The notes under the pieces were generated by a model. That model had not been told where the DNA came from and did not search any database. It was given only the letters and a program-made list of their open reading frames with translations. A stretch of DNA of 64,000 nucleotides from Streptomyces sp. SID8352. Lineage in GTDB: Bacteria > Actinomycetota > Actinomycetes > Streptomycetales > Streptomycetaceae. A program made the translations under genes and the position numbers. The stretch is from positions 127,786 to 191,785 of the forward strand of contig NZ_WWGX01000035.1 of assembly GCF_009862265.1 (NCBI RefSeq). Reading direction: 5' to 3'. Of this stretch, positions 7,169 through 15,586 are shown piece after piece (within the stretch, counting starts at the first letter, position 1; every line of letters begins with the position of its first letter).

Positions 7169-8686
7169 ATGAGGATATATAAGCTGAGACGCGGTGGCGG
7201 AAGAACCGTGCGCGTCGCGGTGGCCGTGACCGCGGCGGTGGCGATGACCGGCGCGCTGGCGCCCGCGGCCGCGGCCGCTCCGCTCCCCGGAGGGCTCGGC
7301 CCCTGCCTGGGGAGCGACTGCCCCACCGACTGGCCGGGCCTGAACAACGGTCCCGTCACCCACCACGACGGCAACGTCAACATCTTCGTCGGCGGGGACT
7401 TCCTGGTACGGGAGGCCGCCGCCGAGGCCGAGGGCAAGGCCGTCGTCCTCGGCGACTTCGACATGGACAAGCGCGCGGGCGTCTCGCAGATCTACAACGT
7501 CGGCGTCGCGGGCGTCGGCTCCCGGGTGCCGCCGCCCGACGGCTCCGACTACCTCACCGTGGGCCGGGACCTGACCGTGGCGAGCGGCGAACGGCTGCTC
7601 GCCGAGGAGGGCACCAGCCACGGCGTGGTCAAGTACGGGCGGAACCTGAGCGGCACGGTCTCCCCGGACCCGGTCAAGGACGCCGACGCGGTGGCCCCGT
7701 ACACCGCCCTGCGCGGCCGGCTCACCCTGGCCAGCCAGTGCTACGCCTACGACGACGGCAAGGACCACCGGCGCCCGGCCACCGGGACGGTGGAGGACGC
7801 GGGCCACGAGAGGGTCTTCACGGGCGACGGCACCTCCGCTCTCCAGGTCTTCTCCCTGGACGCCGACCTGGCGAACGCCCAGGGCGGCGCGCAGGACATC
7901 AGGTTCGAGAACATCCCGCAGGGCGCTACGGTCCTCGTCAACATCTACGGCGCGAGCCGCGCCATCAGCACGCTGATGGACGCCCTGCCCCAGACGGGGC
8001 TGCGCGAGCGCCTGATGTGGAACTTCCCGGACGCCACCGAGATCCGGCTGAGGGGGGCCGCCCAGTTCCAGGGCAGCGTGCTGGTCGGCGACCCGTCGAG
8101 CATGACGACGCTCTCGATGAGCGGCACCAACGGCCGCTTCTACACGGCCGGTTCACTGACCCACACGTCGGAGGGCCAGTCGGGCGGCCAGGAACTGCAC
8201 GCCTATCCCTTCGAGGGCGACCTGCCCGGCTGCGACGAGGGGTCCACGCCGGAGCCGACCGGTTCCCCGGACCCGTCGGAGAGCCCCGACCCGGGCGGTT
8301 CCCCGGACCCGTCGGGCAGCCCCGACCCGAGCGGTTCCCCGGACCCGTCGGAGAGCCCGGACCCGAGCGGTTCCCCGGACCCGTCGCAGGGGCCCGACCC
8401 GAGCGGTTCCCCGACGCCGTCGGACACCCCGACGAGCCCGCAGCCCACTGCCTCCCCGGGCCTGCCGTCCGCCCCCGGCGGCTCCGAGGGCCCCAACGGC
8501 CCCGGCGGTTCCGACGGCTCCGGCGGTCCGGACGGGTCCGGCCCGGACCAGTCCGGTTCCGACGGGTCGCTCGCGAGCACCGGCGCGGGGTCGGACAACT
8601 GGCTGCTGGCCGCCACCGGGGCCCTGCTGGTCGCGGTCGGATCGGCGGCCGCCGTGGTGGTCCGCAGGACGCGCCGCCTGGGCTGA
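7169..8686 (+). CDS. Secreted choice-of-anchor-A surface protein with LASTG sortase signal
   Basis: About 505 residues from the chosen ATG. A basic N-terminus ([15 protein letters not shown]) and alanine-rich hydrophobic core form a signal peptide ending near AAAAAP. A choice-of-anchor-A domain follows (about 40-345), recognised by the phrases [23 protein letters not shown] and [13 protein letters not shown]. Next comes a proline/serine/aspartate stalk of [12 protein letters not shown] repeats, a glycine/serine linker, the sortase motif LASTG, a hydrophobic helix and an arginine-rich tail. LAxTG is the form used by streptomycete class E sortases. An in-frame ATG at 7148 is an alternative start; neither has a strong ribosome site. 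The protein should be covalently attached to peptidoglycan; its ligand is unknown. Confidence 0.85.
   Translation: MRIYKLRRGGGRTVRVAVAVTAAVAMTGALAPAAAAAPLPGGLGPCLGSDCPTDWPGLNNGPVTHHDGNVNIFVGGDFLVREAAAEAEGKAVVLGDFDMDKRAGVSQIYNVGVAGVGSRVPPPDGSDYLTVGRDLTVASGERLLAEEGTSHGVVKYGRNLSGTVSPDPVKDADAVAPYTALRGRLTLASQCYAYDDGKDHRRPATGTVEDAGHERVFTGDGTSALQVFSLDADLANAQGGAQDIRFENIPQGATVLVNIYGASRAISTLMDALPQTGLRERLMWNFPDATEIRLRGAAQFQGSVLVGDPSSMTTLSMSGTNGRFYTAGSLTHTSEGQSGGQELHAYPFEGDLPGCDEGSTPEPTGSPDPSESPDPGGSPDPSGSPDPSGSPDPSESPDPSGSPDPSQGPDPSGSPTPSDTPTSPQPTASPGLPSAPGGSEGPNGPGGSDGSGGPDGSGPDQSGSDGSLASTGAGSDNWLLAATGALLVAVGSAAAVVVRRTRRLG
8260..8415 (+). repeat. Coding minisatellite for the [12 protein letters not shown] stalk
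   Basis: Imperfect tandem units of 18 bp (ccggacccgtcggagagc-like), always in frame, encode alternating Ser-Pro-Asp-Pro-Ser-Gly/Glu blocks in the cell-wall stalk. Such repeats expand or contract by slippage and probably vary in length between strains. Confidence 0.8.
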
Positions 8687-8731
8687 GGCGTGTCCGCGCC
8701 CCGGGCCTCCCGGCGGCGCGGCCGCGCGTGC

Positions 8732-8767
8732 CTCCCCCGCCGCCGGGACACCCGGCCGGCGGGGGAG
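8732..8767. terminator. Hairpin after the surface-protein gene
   Basis: ctcccccgccg (8732-8742) pairs with cggcgggggag (8757-8767) across a 14-nt loop, in the gap between the convergent surface-protein gene and the SDR gene. Confidence 0.55.
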
Positions 8768-8946
8768 CGGCCGTCACCGGCCGGGTGCCGCTGCCGTCGC
8801 GAAGGCGGCCGGACCGGCCGTGTCAGCCTGCGGAGCGCGGGTGGGACCGGGACTTGTCCCGGCACGGCGCGGTGAAGCGGGAACTCACCGGGACGGCCGG
8901 CCGGCCGTGGCGGGAATCCCCGCCCTCCGGGGCGGTGGAGCGGAAG

Positions 8947-9753
8947 TCAGAGCGACACCACCCAGCCGCCGTCGACCGTGAGCGTGTGGCCGGTCACGTA
9001 CGCGGAGGCGTCCGAGGCCAGGAAGACCACCGCGCCCGCGAGGTCGCCGGGTTCGCCGATGCGCCCGAGCGGGATGTGGGTGGCGACGAGACGGTCCTCC
9101 TCGGCCCGGTCGGGCAGGAGGTCCGTGGTCATGGCGGTGCGCATGTAGCCGGGGGCGATGGCGTTGACCCTGATGCCGTACCGGCCCCATTCGTAGGCCA
9201 TGTTCTTGGTGACCTGGACGACGGCGGCCTTGGAGGCGTCGTAGACCGAGGAGCGCTCGCCGTCGACCACGAGGCCGCCGATGGAGGCGAGGTTGATGAT
9301 CCGGCCGCCCCCGCGTTCCCGCATGGCGCGTGCCGCGCGCTGCGCGGTGAAGTAGGTGGCCCGCAGATTGACGGCGAGGGTGGTGTCGAACTCCTCGGGG
9401 GTGGCCTCCAGCGCGCTGTTGCGCAGGGAGACGCCCGCGTTGTTCACCAGGACGTCCGGGAGGTCCCCGGCCGCCTCCAGGGCGTCGAAGGCGGCCTCGA
9501 CGGCGCTCGTGCTCGTGGCGTCGAGTTCCAGGGCCGAGCAGTCGATTGACCGTCGTGCGAGGTACGCGCGGGTCTCCTCGGCGGCGGCCGGGTGGAGGTC
9601 GGAGGCGATGATCCGGGCGCCCGCCGTGCCCAGGGCCTCGCACTGGGCACGGCCCAGGCCGCCGCCGGCGCCGGTGACCAGGGCGGTCCGGCCGGCCAGG
9701 GAGAAGAGGCCGGGCGGGCCGGCGGGCGGGGCGGTGGCGTGATCGGCCGGCAT
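8947..9753 (-). CDS. Short-chain dehydrogenase/reductase
   Basis: A 268-residue classical SDR with a 20-residue proline/alanine N-terminal extension. TGAGGGLG is the cofactor loop and NNAG is intact. The catalytic serine lies in NLASIGG, and YDASK carries the catalytic Tyr and Lys. An aspartate at the end of beta-2 (ASDLHP) suggests NAD(H). It is the last gene of a minus-strand group that includes a GntR regulator, an acetoacetate-decarboxylase-like protein and an ABC transporter, with only 42 bp between it and the GntR gene. Substrate unknown; an alcohol or hydroxy-acid linked to the imported compound is plausible. Confidence 0.85.
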   Translation of the reverse strand: MPADHATAPPAGPPGLFSLAGRTALVTGAGGGLGRAQCEALGTAGARIIASDLHPAAAEETRAYLARRSIDCSALELDATSTSAVEAAFDALEAAGDLPDVLVNNAGVSLRNSALEATPEEFDTTLAVNLRATYFTAQRAARAMRERGGGRIINLASIGGLVVDGERSSVYDASKAAVVQVTKNMAYEWGRYGIRVNAIAPGYMRTAMTTDLLPDRAEEDRLVATHIPLGRIGEPGDLAGAVVFLASDASAYVTGHTLTVDGGWVVSL

Positions 9754-9795
9754 GGGACGGTACTCCTCGGGTGGGGCCGCGCGGGGCGGCGGTGC

Positions 9796-10485
9796 CTACA
9801 GTCCGTAGTCGGTGAGGATCCGCACGACGTTCTGGGAGTCGTGCAGGACGTGTTCGCGGATGTGCTCGGCGGCGGCCCCGGTGTCCTGCCGGACGATGGC
9901 CTCGGCCAGCGGGCGGTGGTCGACCGCGGTGCCGCCGGGGGAGGTGACGACCTTCGAGCAGAAGTACCACTGGCGCAGCGCGAGGTTGAAGTGGATCTCG
10001 GCGGTGGCCGCGAGGTGCACGTTGCGGGTCATCGCGTACATCGCGCGGTGGAACGCGGCGTCCAGGTCGATGCACTCCTGGAGGTTGGCGGTCTCCGCCT
10101 GCCGTTCGGCGAGTGCCAGCAGGCGCTGCTTCTCCGCGTCCGATCCGCGGCGGCAGGCCAGGACCGCGGCGAGCGACTCCAGTTCGAGCCTCAGCTCGGT
10201 CACGGAGCGGGAGTTCTTCAGGGCGATGTCGGTGGCGTAGGTGCCGCTGCGGGGGTACACCACCACGAGACGTTCGAAGGCGAGCCGTCTGATCGCCTCG
10301 CGGACGGGGGAGGCCCCCAGGCCGAGCCCGCTGCGCAGCTCCGGCTCGCTGAGCCGTTCCCCGGGCATGATCTCGCAGCGCACCAGGCGTGAGCACAGGG
10401 CGTTGTAGGCCGAGGTGCTGAGCAGGCTCGGCGGGGACGCCTCACCGTCGGCCGCTGAATCGCCGACGACCTTCACGGAACACAC
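9796..10485 (-). CDS. GntR-family (FadR/FCD subgroup) transcriptional regulator
   Basis: A 229-residue regulator. An N-terminal winged helix-turn-helix (about 20-85, with LSEPELRSGLGLGASPVREA) is followed by an all-helical FCD effector domain that keeps the metal-binding pattern: Asp and His in DAAFHRAM, a later HRPLAEAI and IREHVLHD. The GTG start at 10485 has an aagagagg ribosome site. FCD regulators usually respond to small carboxylic acids. It sits between the acetoacetate-decarboxylase-like gene and an SDR gene and probably controls the transporter group. The 24-bp palindrome before the solute-binding protein gene is a candidate operator. Confidence 0.87.
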   Translation of the reverse strand: MCSVKVVGDSAADGEASPPSLLSTSAYNALCSRLVRCEIMPGERLSEPELRSGLGLGASPVREAIRRLAFERLVVVYPRSGTYATDIALKNSRSVTELRLELESLAAVLACRRGSDAEKQRLLALAERQAETANLQECIDLDAAFHRAMYAMTRNVHLAATAEIHFNLALRQWYFCSKVVTSPGGTAVDHRPLAEAIVRQDTGAAAEHIREHVLHDSQNVVRILTDYGL

Positions 10486-10559
10486 CGGACGACCTCTCTT
10501 GTGGGGGAGGGAGCCAACGGCAGGGCCGTTGGCGCCGTGGGCGGTTGACTGGGAGCAGG

Positions 10560-11345
10560 CTACGGGGTGGCCGCGGCCCGGGTGTCCTGTGCCGCGGGGG
10601 CCGCGAGCAGGTCGTCGATGACGGTGGAGATGCCGTTCTCGACGGTGCAGGCGTAGTCGCCGACGGAGTACTCGCCGCCGAGGACCTCCACCAGTTCCAG
10701 TTCGACGCCGTTGACGGAGAGGGCCGGGGAGAGGTCGACCTCGGCCGGGCCGAACGACTTGTGCCGCAGGACGAAGTCCTTCGAGGTGTCACGGGAGATG
10801 ATCTCGAAGGTCTTGAACCCGGGCCCGTTCGCCTCGGGGAGCGCGTGGACCTGGAGGTGCGGGTACAGGCGCATGTCCGACCAGGCGTCGGCGGAGTGGC
10901 CCTCCCGGGCCGACATGGCGATGCGGAAGATCTGGGACCCGGCGCGGGTGACCGTGCCGCGGGCGCCGTCCTCGTCGTCGGTCAGCTCGATCTCGGCGTA
11001 CTGCTTGGGGTAGCCCCACACCTCGCGGCCGAAGGCCACGCTCCAGTGCTGGTCCTCGAACTCGAAGAAGTAGGTCACCGCCGTGGTGCCCTTGTAGCGG
11101 ACCGGGATGACGATCCCGGAGTCGTAGAAGGCGCCCGGGGTGGCGTTGCCGAAGTCCGCTATCTGCACGACGAACCGGTCGTCGGCCGGCTCGAACGGCG
11201 TGGGCTCCAGCAGGGCGGCGAGGTTCGCGGCGTCCCCCCGGCAGTAGACGGAGAGGGTCCGCAGGTCCTTCGACCAGTACGGCTGGTCGCCGCCGGGGTA
11301 GCCGAGGTACTTGAAGAAGTTCTTCACGTCGTAGGGCTGAGGCAT
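10560..11345 (-). CDS. Acetoacetate decarboxylase-like protein
   Basis: A 261-residue member of the acetoacetate decarboxylase superfamily. The ATG at 11345 is preferred over a TTG two codons upstream because gggag lies seven bases before it. The family signature is seen as GREVWGYPKQYAEIEL. The lysine in YPKQ aligns by eye with the Schiff-base Lys115 of the clostridial enzyme, but the neighbouring Lys116 that lowers its pKa is glutamine here. Many relatives with that change are not decarboxylases but aldolase/dehydratase-like enzymes. Acetoacetate or another beta-keto acid would fit the neighbouring operon, which ends in an acetoacetyl-CoA-synthetase-like enzyme. Exact chemistry uncertain. 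Confidence 0.75.
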   Translation of the reverse strand: MPQPYDVKNFFKYLGYPGGDQPYWSKDLRTLSVYCRGDAANLAALLEPTPFEPADDRFVVQIADFGNATPGAFYDSGIVIPVRYKGTTAVTYFFEFEDQHWSVAFGREVWGYPKQYAEIELTDDEDGARGTVTRAGSQIFRIAMSAREGHSADAWSDMRLYPHLQVHALPEANGPGFKTFEIISRDTSKDFVLRHKSFGPAEVDLSPALSVNGVELELVEVLGGEYSVGDYACTVENGISTVIDDLLAAPAAQDTRAAATP

Positions 11346-11441
11346 CGTCAACTCCCGTTGTCCATAGGGTTCTCGTGCGAAAGGGGGCCGGTGGCCGCAG
11401 GGGTGCGGCGCGGCGGGAGGGAGGGGCCGGCGGGCGGTCCC

Positions 11442-12194
11442 TCAGTTCCGTCCCGCCTCGTGGATGCGGCGCAGGAAGTTCTTCAGTTCGGGGCTGCGCG
11501 GCTCGTTGAAGATCTGCTCGGGCGGGCCCTGCTCCAGGATGTTCCCCTTGTGCAGGAAGCAGAGCTTGGAGGAGATCTCCCGGGCGAAGGGCAGTTCGTG
11601 GGTGGTCATCATCATCGTGATGCCGTCGTCCGCCAGTTCGCGGACGAGGTTGAGCACCTCGATCACCAGCTCCGGGTCCAGGGCCGAGGTGATCTCGTCC
11701 AGCAGCAGCACCTCGGGGCGCATCAGCATGGCCCGTGCGATCGCCACCCGCTGCTGCTGTCCGCCCGAGAGCTGTTCGGGATAGGCGTCCGCCTTGTCCC
11801 CGAGGCCCACGCGTTCGAGCATGACGCGCGCGTCGGCCTCGGCCCGTGCCTTCGTGGCGACCTTGGCGCGGACGGGGGTGAGCGTGCAGTTGCGCAGGAC
11901 GGTCATGTGCGGGAAGAGGTTGAAGCTCTGGAACACGATGCCGACCCGGCGGCGCAGCCTGACCAGGTCGACCCCGTCGCCGGAGACGACGTCCCCGTTG
12001 AGCGAGATCCTTCCGCCCTGGATCGGTTCGAGCCCGTTGACGCAGCGCAGGAGCGTCGACTTCCCGGACCCGGACGCGCCGATGAGGGTGACGACCTCGT
12101 TCCGCTCCACCGAGAGGTCGACGCGGTCGAGGACCGTGGTGGCGCCGTACTGCTTCGTGACCTCTTCCAGGGCCACATGTGCGGTTGTCGTCAT
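11442..12194 (-). CDS. Polar-amino-acid-type ABC transporter ATPase
   Basis: A 250-residue GlnQ/HisP-type ATPase. Walker A is GASGSGKST (about 37-45), the Q-loop is VFQSFNLFPHMT, the signature is LSGGQQQRVAIARA, Walker B is LLLDEITSALDPE and the switch is TTHELPF. It energises the permease whose stop lies one base before this start. Family members import polar amino acids, opines or related small acids. The partner genes are the permease and the solute-binding lipoprotein directly upstream. Confidence 0.93.
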   Translation of the reverse strand: MTTTAHVALEEVTKQYGATTVLDRVDLSVERNEVVTLIGASGSGKSTLLRCVNGLEPIQGGRISLNGDVVSGDGVDLVRLRRRVGIVFQSFNLFPHMTVLRNCTLTPVRAKVATKARAEADARVMLERVGLGDKADAYPEQLSGGQQQRVAIARAMLMRPEVLLLDEITSALDPELVIEVLNLVRELADDGITMMMTTHELPFAREISSKLCFLHKGNILEQGPPEQIFNEPRSPELKNFLRRIHEAGRN

Positions 12195-12195
12195 G

Positions 12196-13296
12196 TCAGA
12201 CTCTCTTCAGCTTTGTGCCGGAGCGCGCCAGCAGGTAGTCGACGAAGCGGGTCTGCGGGATGGTCACGAGGACGAAGACGAAGCACACGGCGGTCACCGC
12301 GGACAGGTTGAAGTCGTTGGCGGAGTAGATCTTCGCCTGGCTGAAGGCGTCGATGATGCCGACGACGATGACCAGCGCCGTGTCCTTCTGCAGCCCGATG
12401 AACTGGCTCAGCATGGGCGCGGCGATGTTCCGCGACATCTGCGGCAGGATGACGAACCTGAGCACGTCCGGCTGCGAGAGGCCCATGGAGAGCGCCGCGG
12501 AGGTCTGCCCCGGGTTGATGGACTCGATGCCGGCGCGGTACAGCTCGGCGTTGTACGCGCTGTAGGTGAGCGCCAGGGCGATGATGGCGTAGACGACCGG
12601 GTCGCCCTCGCTGAGCACCGGCACCTCGGTCAGGGGCAGTCCGAAGCAGACCAGGTAGATCAGCACCACGGACGGGATGCCGCGGAACACGTCGATGTAC
12701 GCGATGGCCAGCACCCGGACCGGCCAGAAGCCCTTCCCGGGCAGGAGCCGCGCCACGGCGAGGAGCAGGCCGAAGGTCATGGCGAGGAGCTGGGCGCCGA
12801 CGGCGATCTGGATGTTGATGAGGAGGGCCCCGAAGACGTCCCCCAGGCTCCGGGTCATGAACGACATGTTGAAGAAGGTCTTCTGGACCGCGCCGTCGTT
12901 GGTGAAGACGAGCAGCCCGGCGACCGCCACGACGGCGACGAAGCCCGTCAGGCCCAGGGAGGACACCGAGGCGTTCCTGGACCGGGCGGCCGCGACCCGC
13001 GACTCGGTGTGGCGCCCGGCCTCCCACTCCTCCTCCGAGAGCCGGTTGCGCTGGTGGGCCAGCAGCAGCGGCCCGCCCAGGACGAGCACCGGCAGGACGG
13101 CACCGGCCAGGAGCCTGGGCATCGGTCCGGTCAGCAGGGTCCCGGCGAACTGGTAGCACAGGACGGCGGTCAGCAGGGCGAGGACCGCGGCCGCGCCGAG
13201 GTATCCCGAGGTCCGCAGCGGACGGGCCGGGGCTGAGCCCTCCGCGCCGGGCGCGGACCCGTCGGCGGTGCCCTTGTCGAGGGTTGCCGCGCTCAT
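12196..13296 (-). CDS. Polar-amino-acid-type ABC transporter permease
   Basis: About 366 residues, starting MSAATLDKG just after the solute-binding protein stop. A cytoplasmic N-terminus is followed by two helices (about 30-70), a loop, then the five-helix HisM/GlnP-like core (about 150-360). The EAA-type ATPase-contact loop lies near SINPGQTSAALSMGLSQ. The extra N-terminal helices make it longer than the usual 220-300-residue permease. It lies between the binding-protein and ATPase genes. The substrate is not readable; the neighbouring decarboxylase-like and SDR genes hint at a keto- or hydroxy-acid rather than an amino acid. Confidence 0.88.
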   Translation of the reverse strand: MSAATLDKGTADGSAPGAEGSAPARPLRTSGYLGAAAVLALLTAVLCYQFAGTLLTGPMPRLLAGAVLPVLVLGGPLLLAHQRNRLSEEEWEAGRHTESRVAAARSRNASVSSLGLTGFVAVVAVAGLLVFTNDGAVQKTFFNMSFMTRSLGDVFGALLINIQIAVGAQLLAMTFGLLLAVARLLPGKGFWPVRVLAIAYIDVFRGIPSVVLIYLVCFGLPLTEVPVLSEGDPVVYAIIALALTYSAYNAELYRAGIESINPGQTSAALSMGLSQPDVLRFVILPQMSRNIAAPMLSQFIGLQKDTALVIVVGIIDAFSQAKIYSANDFNLSAVTAVCFVFVLVTIPQTRFVDYLLARSGTKLKRV

Positions 13297-13298
13297 GC

Positions 13299-14171
13299 TC
13301 AGGCACTCCAGTCGGGGAGCGCGTTCGGGTCGCCGCCGAGGATCGGGTTGAGCCACTTGTCCATGATCGCCTTGAGGGTGCCGTCCTTCTCCATGTCGGC
13401 GAGGATCGCGTTCACCGCCGCCACGTTCGGCGACCCCTTCGGGAACAGCGGCGCGACGTCGCCGCCGACCGGGTACCTGCCGACGACCTCCAGCTTCCCG
13501 TCCGACTTGGCGGCACGCGGCATCACCGTCGCGGTGTCGTTCAGGGCGGCGTCGATCTGGCCGGAGAGCACGGAGTTGAAGAGGTCGTCGTTGGAGTTGA
13601 ACACCCGGACCTTCCCGGGCTTCAGGGTGTCCTCGGCGAACTTCAGCTGGAGCGACCCCGCCAGCACGCCGACGGTCGCCTTCTTGATGCCGGACCGGGA
13701 GATCCCGGAACCGGTCTTGGTGAGGACACCGGTCTCGTAGGTGTTGTACGGGCTGGCGAAGTCGACGGCCCTGCGGCGCTCCGGGGTGACCAGGATGTCC
13801 CACACCGCGAAGTCGAAGTTCGACGTCTTGGCCGTCACCAGCGCCTCGAAGGAGGCGTTGACCAGGGTGATCTTCTTCAGGCCCGCCCGGTTGGCTATCT
13901 CCGCGTCGAGGCAGTACATGTAGCCGCCGTCGATGGAATCCAGCGTGTTGCCCCGGTATCCCGCGGGGAAGGGCAGCGAGGCGGCGACGGTCAGCTCGCC
14001 GTCCTTCCTCGTCTTCATCTCGTGGACCGGGGGATTCTCGGTGACCTCGCAGTCCCCGAACGGCTTCGCCCGGTTCTCACCGTCCGCTCCGTTCCCGCCG
14101 GAGCAGGCGGTGAGCGCGACGAGGGCAGTGGCGATGGCCACGACGCCGCTGATTCTCGGTGACTTCTTCAT
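13299..14171 (-). CDS. Solute-binding lipoprotein of ABC transporter (family 3)
   Basis: 290 residues from the ATG at 14171 (MKKSPRISGV). An in-frame extension to 14264 is unlikely because it would bury the signal sequence and run into a palindrome. The lipobox is LTACSGG, so the protein is lipid-anchored outside the cell. The mature part is a periplasmic-binding-protein-II fold (SBP_bac_3) with the typical YCLDAEIANRAGLKKI and NFDFAVWDILVTPERR segments. It is first in the transporter operon. A 24-bp perfect palindrome lies 81 bp upstream and probably regulates it. Confidence 0.9.
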   Translation of the reverse strand: MKKSPRISGVVAIATALVALTACSGGNGADGENRAKPFGDCEVTENPPVHEMKTRKDGELTVAASLPFPAGYRGNTLDSIDGGYMYCLDAEIANRAGLKKITLVNASFEALVTAKTSNFDFAVWDILVTPERRRAVDFASPYNTYETGVLTKTGSGISRSGIKKATVGVLAGSLQLKFAEDTLKPGKVRVFNSNDDLFNSVLSGQIDAALNDTATVMPRAAKSDGKLEVVGRYPVGGDVAPLFPKGSPNVAAVNAILADMEKDGTLKAIMDKWLNPILGGDPNALPDWSA

Positions 14172-14251
14172 GTGCGACCTCTGTGGAGGATGGCTTCGGA
14201 GTACGAAGAGCAGCGCGAGTCCACGCCATGCACTGCCGCGCGAACCTTGGA

Positions 14252-14275
14252 ACATCACTGACATGTCAGTGATGT
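14252..14275. promoter_or_regulatory. 24-bp perfect palindrome, probable operator
   Basis: acatcactgaca is followed immediately by its exact reverse complement (tgtcagtgatgt), with no spacer. The site is 81 bp before the solute-binding protein start. On the minus strand a tatagc element (about -10-like) lies just upstream at 14285-14290, so a bound repressor would cover the transcription start. The GntR gene in the same group is the best candidate binder; the IclR regulator of the next operon is another. Confidence 0.6.
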
Positions 14276-14691
14276 GTGACAGAGGCTATACATGGGTGTG
14301 TGTTTTTGGCCAGGGTTTGGCGATAAGTGGATGTTGACGCAGTGTCACGGCGTCACGCTGCCCGATTCCGGACCGGAGGGGCGGGAAACGACCCGGGCCC
14401 CGGCTGCCCGCGACGAGGCGGTGGCGCGGGCCGTCCGCTCGTTGCGCGCGGGACACCGGGAGAAGCCCGCGGCCCGTCCGGCCGAACGGGCGCCGCACCT
14501 GTCCGGGCAGGAGCGCCGGGCCCGGGCGCGGGCGTTCCCGACGCCGGTCCAGGGCGCCTCGCTGTTCGCTCCGGCCTCGCGGGCGAACGCGGTCCGGCGG
14601 CGGGCGGGGCGCTGCTCCGCGCCGCGCGGTCCCCGCCGGCGGGAGAGCCCCGCCCGGACCGGCCGAACGGCGCGGCGCCCCGGCGGGGACC

Positions 14692-14790
14692 GCGCCCGGC
14701 ATCGCATCGCGCCGTGCCCGGCATCACGCCGTGCCCGGCATCACGCCGTGCCCGGCATCGCGCCGTGCCCGGCATCGCGCCGTGCCCGGC
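14692..14790. repeat. 17-bp tandem repeat, four full copies plus partial ends
   Basis: The unit gccgtgcccggcatcac (last bases cac or cgc) repeats at 14711, 14728, 14745 and 14762, with partial units on either side. The 17-bp period is not a multiple of three and no gene covers it. It lies between the stop of the ten-gene operon (14840) and the transporter promoter. The remaining gap from 14291 to 14691 shows no supported gene. Confidence 0.8.
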
Positions 14791-14839
14791 GCGGCGTCCG
14801 CGCGGCGCGCGCCGGCCGCACCGGCGCGGGCCGCGGGGG

Positions 14840-15586
14840 CTACCGGGTGAGGAAGCCCCCGTCCACGGGGATGTAGGCGCCGTTGATGAAGGAGGCGCCG
14901 TCACCGGCGAGGAACACGGCCGCCCTCGCGACCTCCTCCGGGTCGCCCATGCGCCCCGCCGGGTGCTGGGCGTCCAGGTCGGCCCGCACGGCGGGTTCGA
15001 GGGCGGCCTCCAGGCCGGTGCGGATGAAGGCGGGGCCGATGGTGACCGCGCGGATGCCCCGGGCGGCGTACTCGAGGGCGATCTGCCGGGTGATCCCGTC
15101 CACGCCGTGCTTGGCGGCCGTGTAGGGGGTCAGCCCCGGGAAGGCGACCCGGCTGAGGATGCTGCCCATGTTGAGGATCGTCCCGCCCCCGGCGGCGAGC
15201 ATGGCGGGAAGCTGGTGGAGGACCCCGAGGAAGACCCCGGTCAGGTCCACGTCGATGACCCGGTGCCAGAGCTCCGGCGTGATCTCCGCCAGCGGGGTCA
15301 TCGGCGGCGCGACCCCCGCGTTGTTGCAGGCCACGTCCAGACCGCCCCAGGCCACGACGACCGCGTCGACCAGGGCCTTCTGGTCCGCCTCGGAGGTGAC
15401 GTCGGTGTGCGCGAAGAACGCCTCGCCCCCCAGGCCGCCGATCAGCGCGACCGTCTCCTCGCCGGCCGCGTCGTCGACGTCCGCCACGGCCACCCGGGCG
15501 CCCTCCGCCGCGTAGGCCAGGGCGATGGCGCGGCCGATGCCCCGGCCCGCTCCGGTGACCAGGGTCCTCTTGTCTCTGAGGGTCAT
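14840..15586 (-). CDS. Short-chain dehydrogenase/reductase, last gene of the carboxylase operon
   Basis: A 248-residue classical SDR. TGAGRGIG is the cofactor loop, with Asp in VADVDD after beta-2 (NAD preference), intact NNAG, and YTAAK as the catalytic Tyr-Lys. Its start overlaps the IclR stop (ATGA). It closes a ten-gene operon built around a biotin-dependent carboxylase and a two-subunit dikinase. It could oxidise a secondary alcohol to the ketone substrate or reduce a keto product; the first would place it at the pathway entry. Specificity cannot be derived from sequence. Confidence 0.85.
   Translation of the reverse strand: MTLRDKRTLVTGAGRGIGRAIALAYAAEGARVAVADVDDAAGEETVALIGGLGGEAFFAHTDVTSEADQKALVDAVVVAWGGLDVACNNAGVAPPMTPLAEITPELWHRVIDVDLTGVFLGVLHQLPAMLAAGGGTILNMGSILSRVAFPGLTPYTAAKHGVDGITRQIALEYAARGIRAVTIGPAFIRTGLEAALEPAVRADLDAQHPAGRMGDPEEVARAAVFLAGDGASFINGAYIPVDGGFLTR

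Noticed and set aside
8260..8415. Possible CRISPR or iteron array
   Set aside because: The repeats are in frame inside the surface-protein gene and encode a PDPSGS stalk.
14692..14790. Possible CRISPR array
   Set aside because: The 17-bp units are directly adjacent with no spacers, and no cas genes are present.
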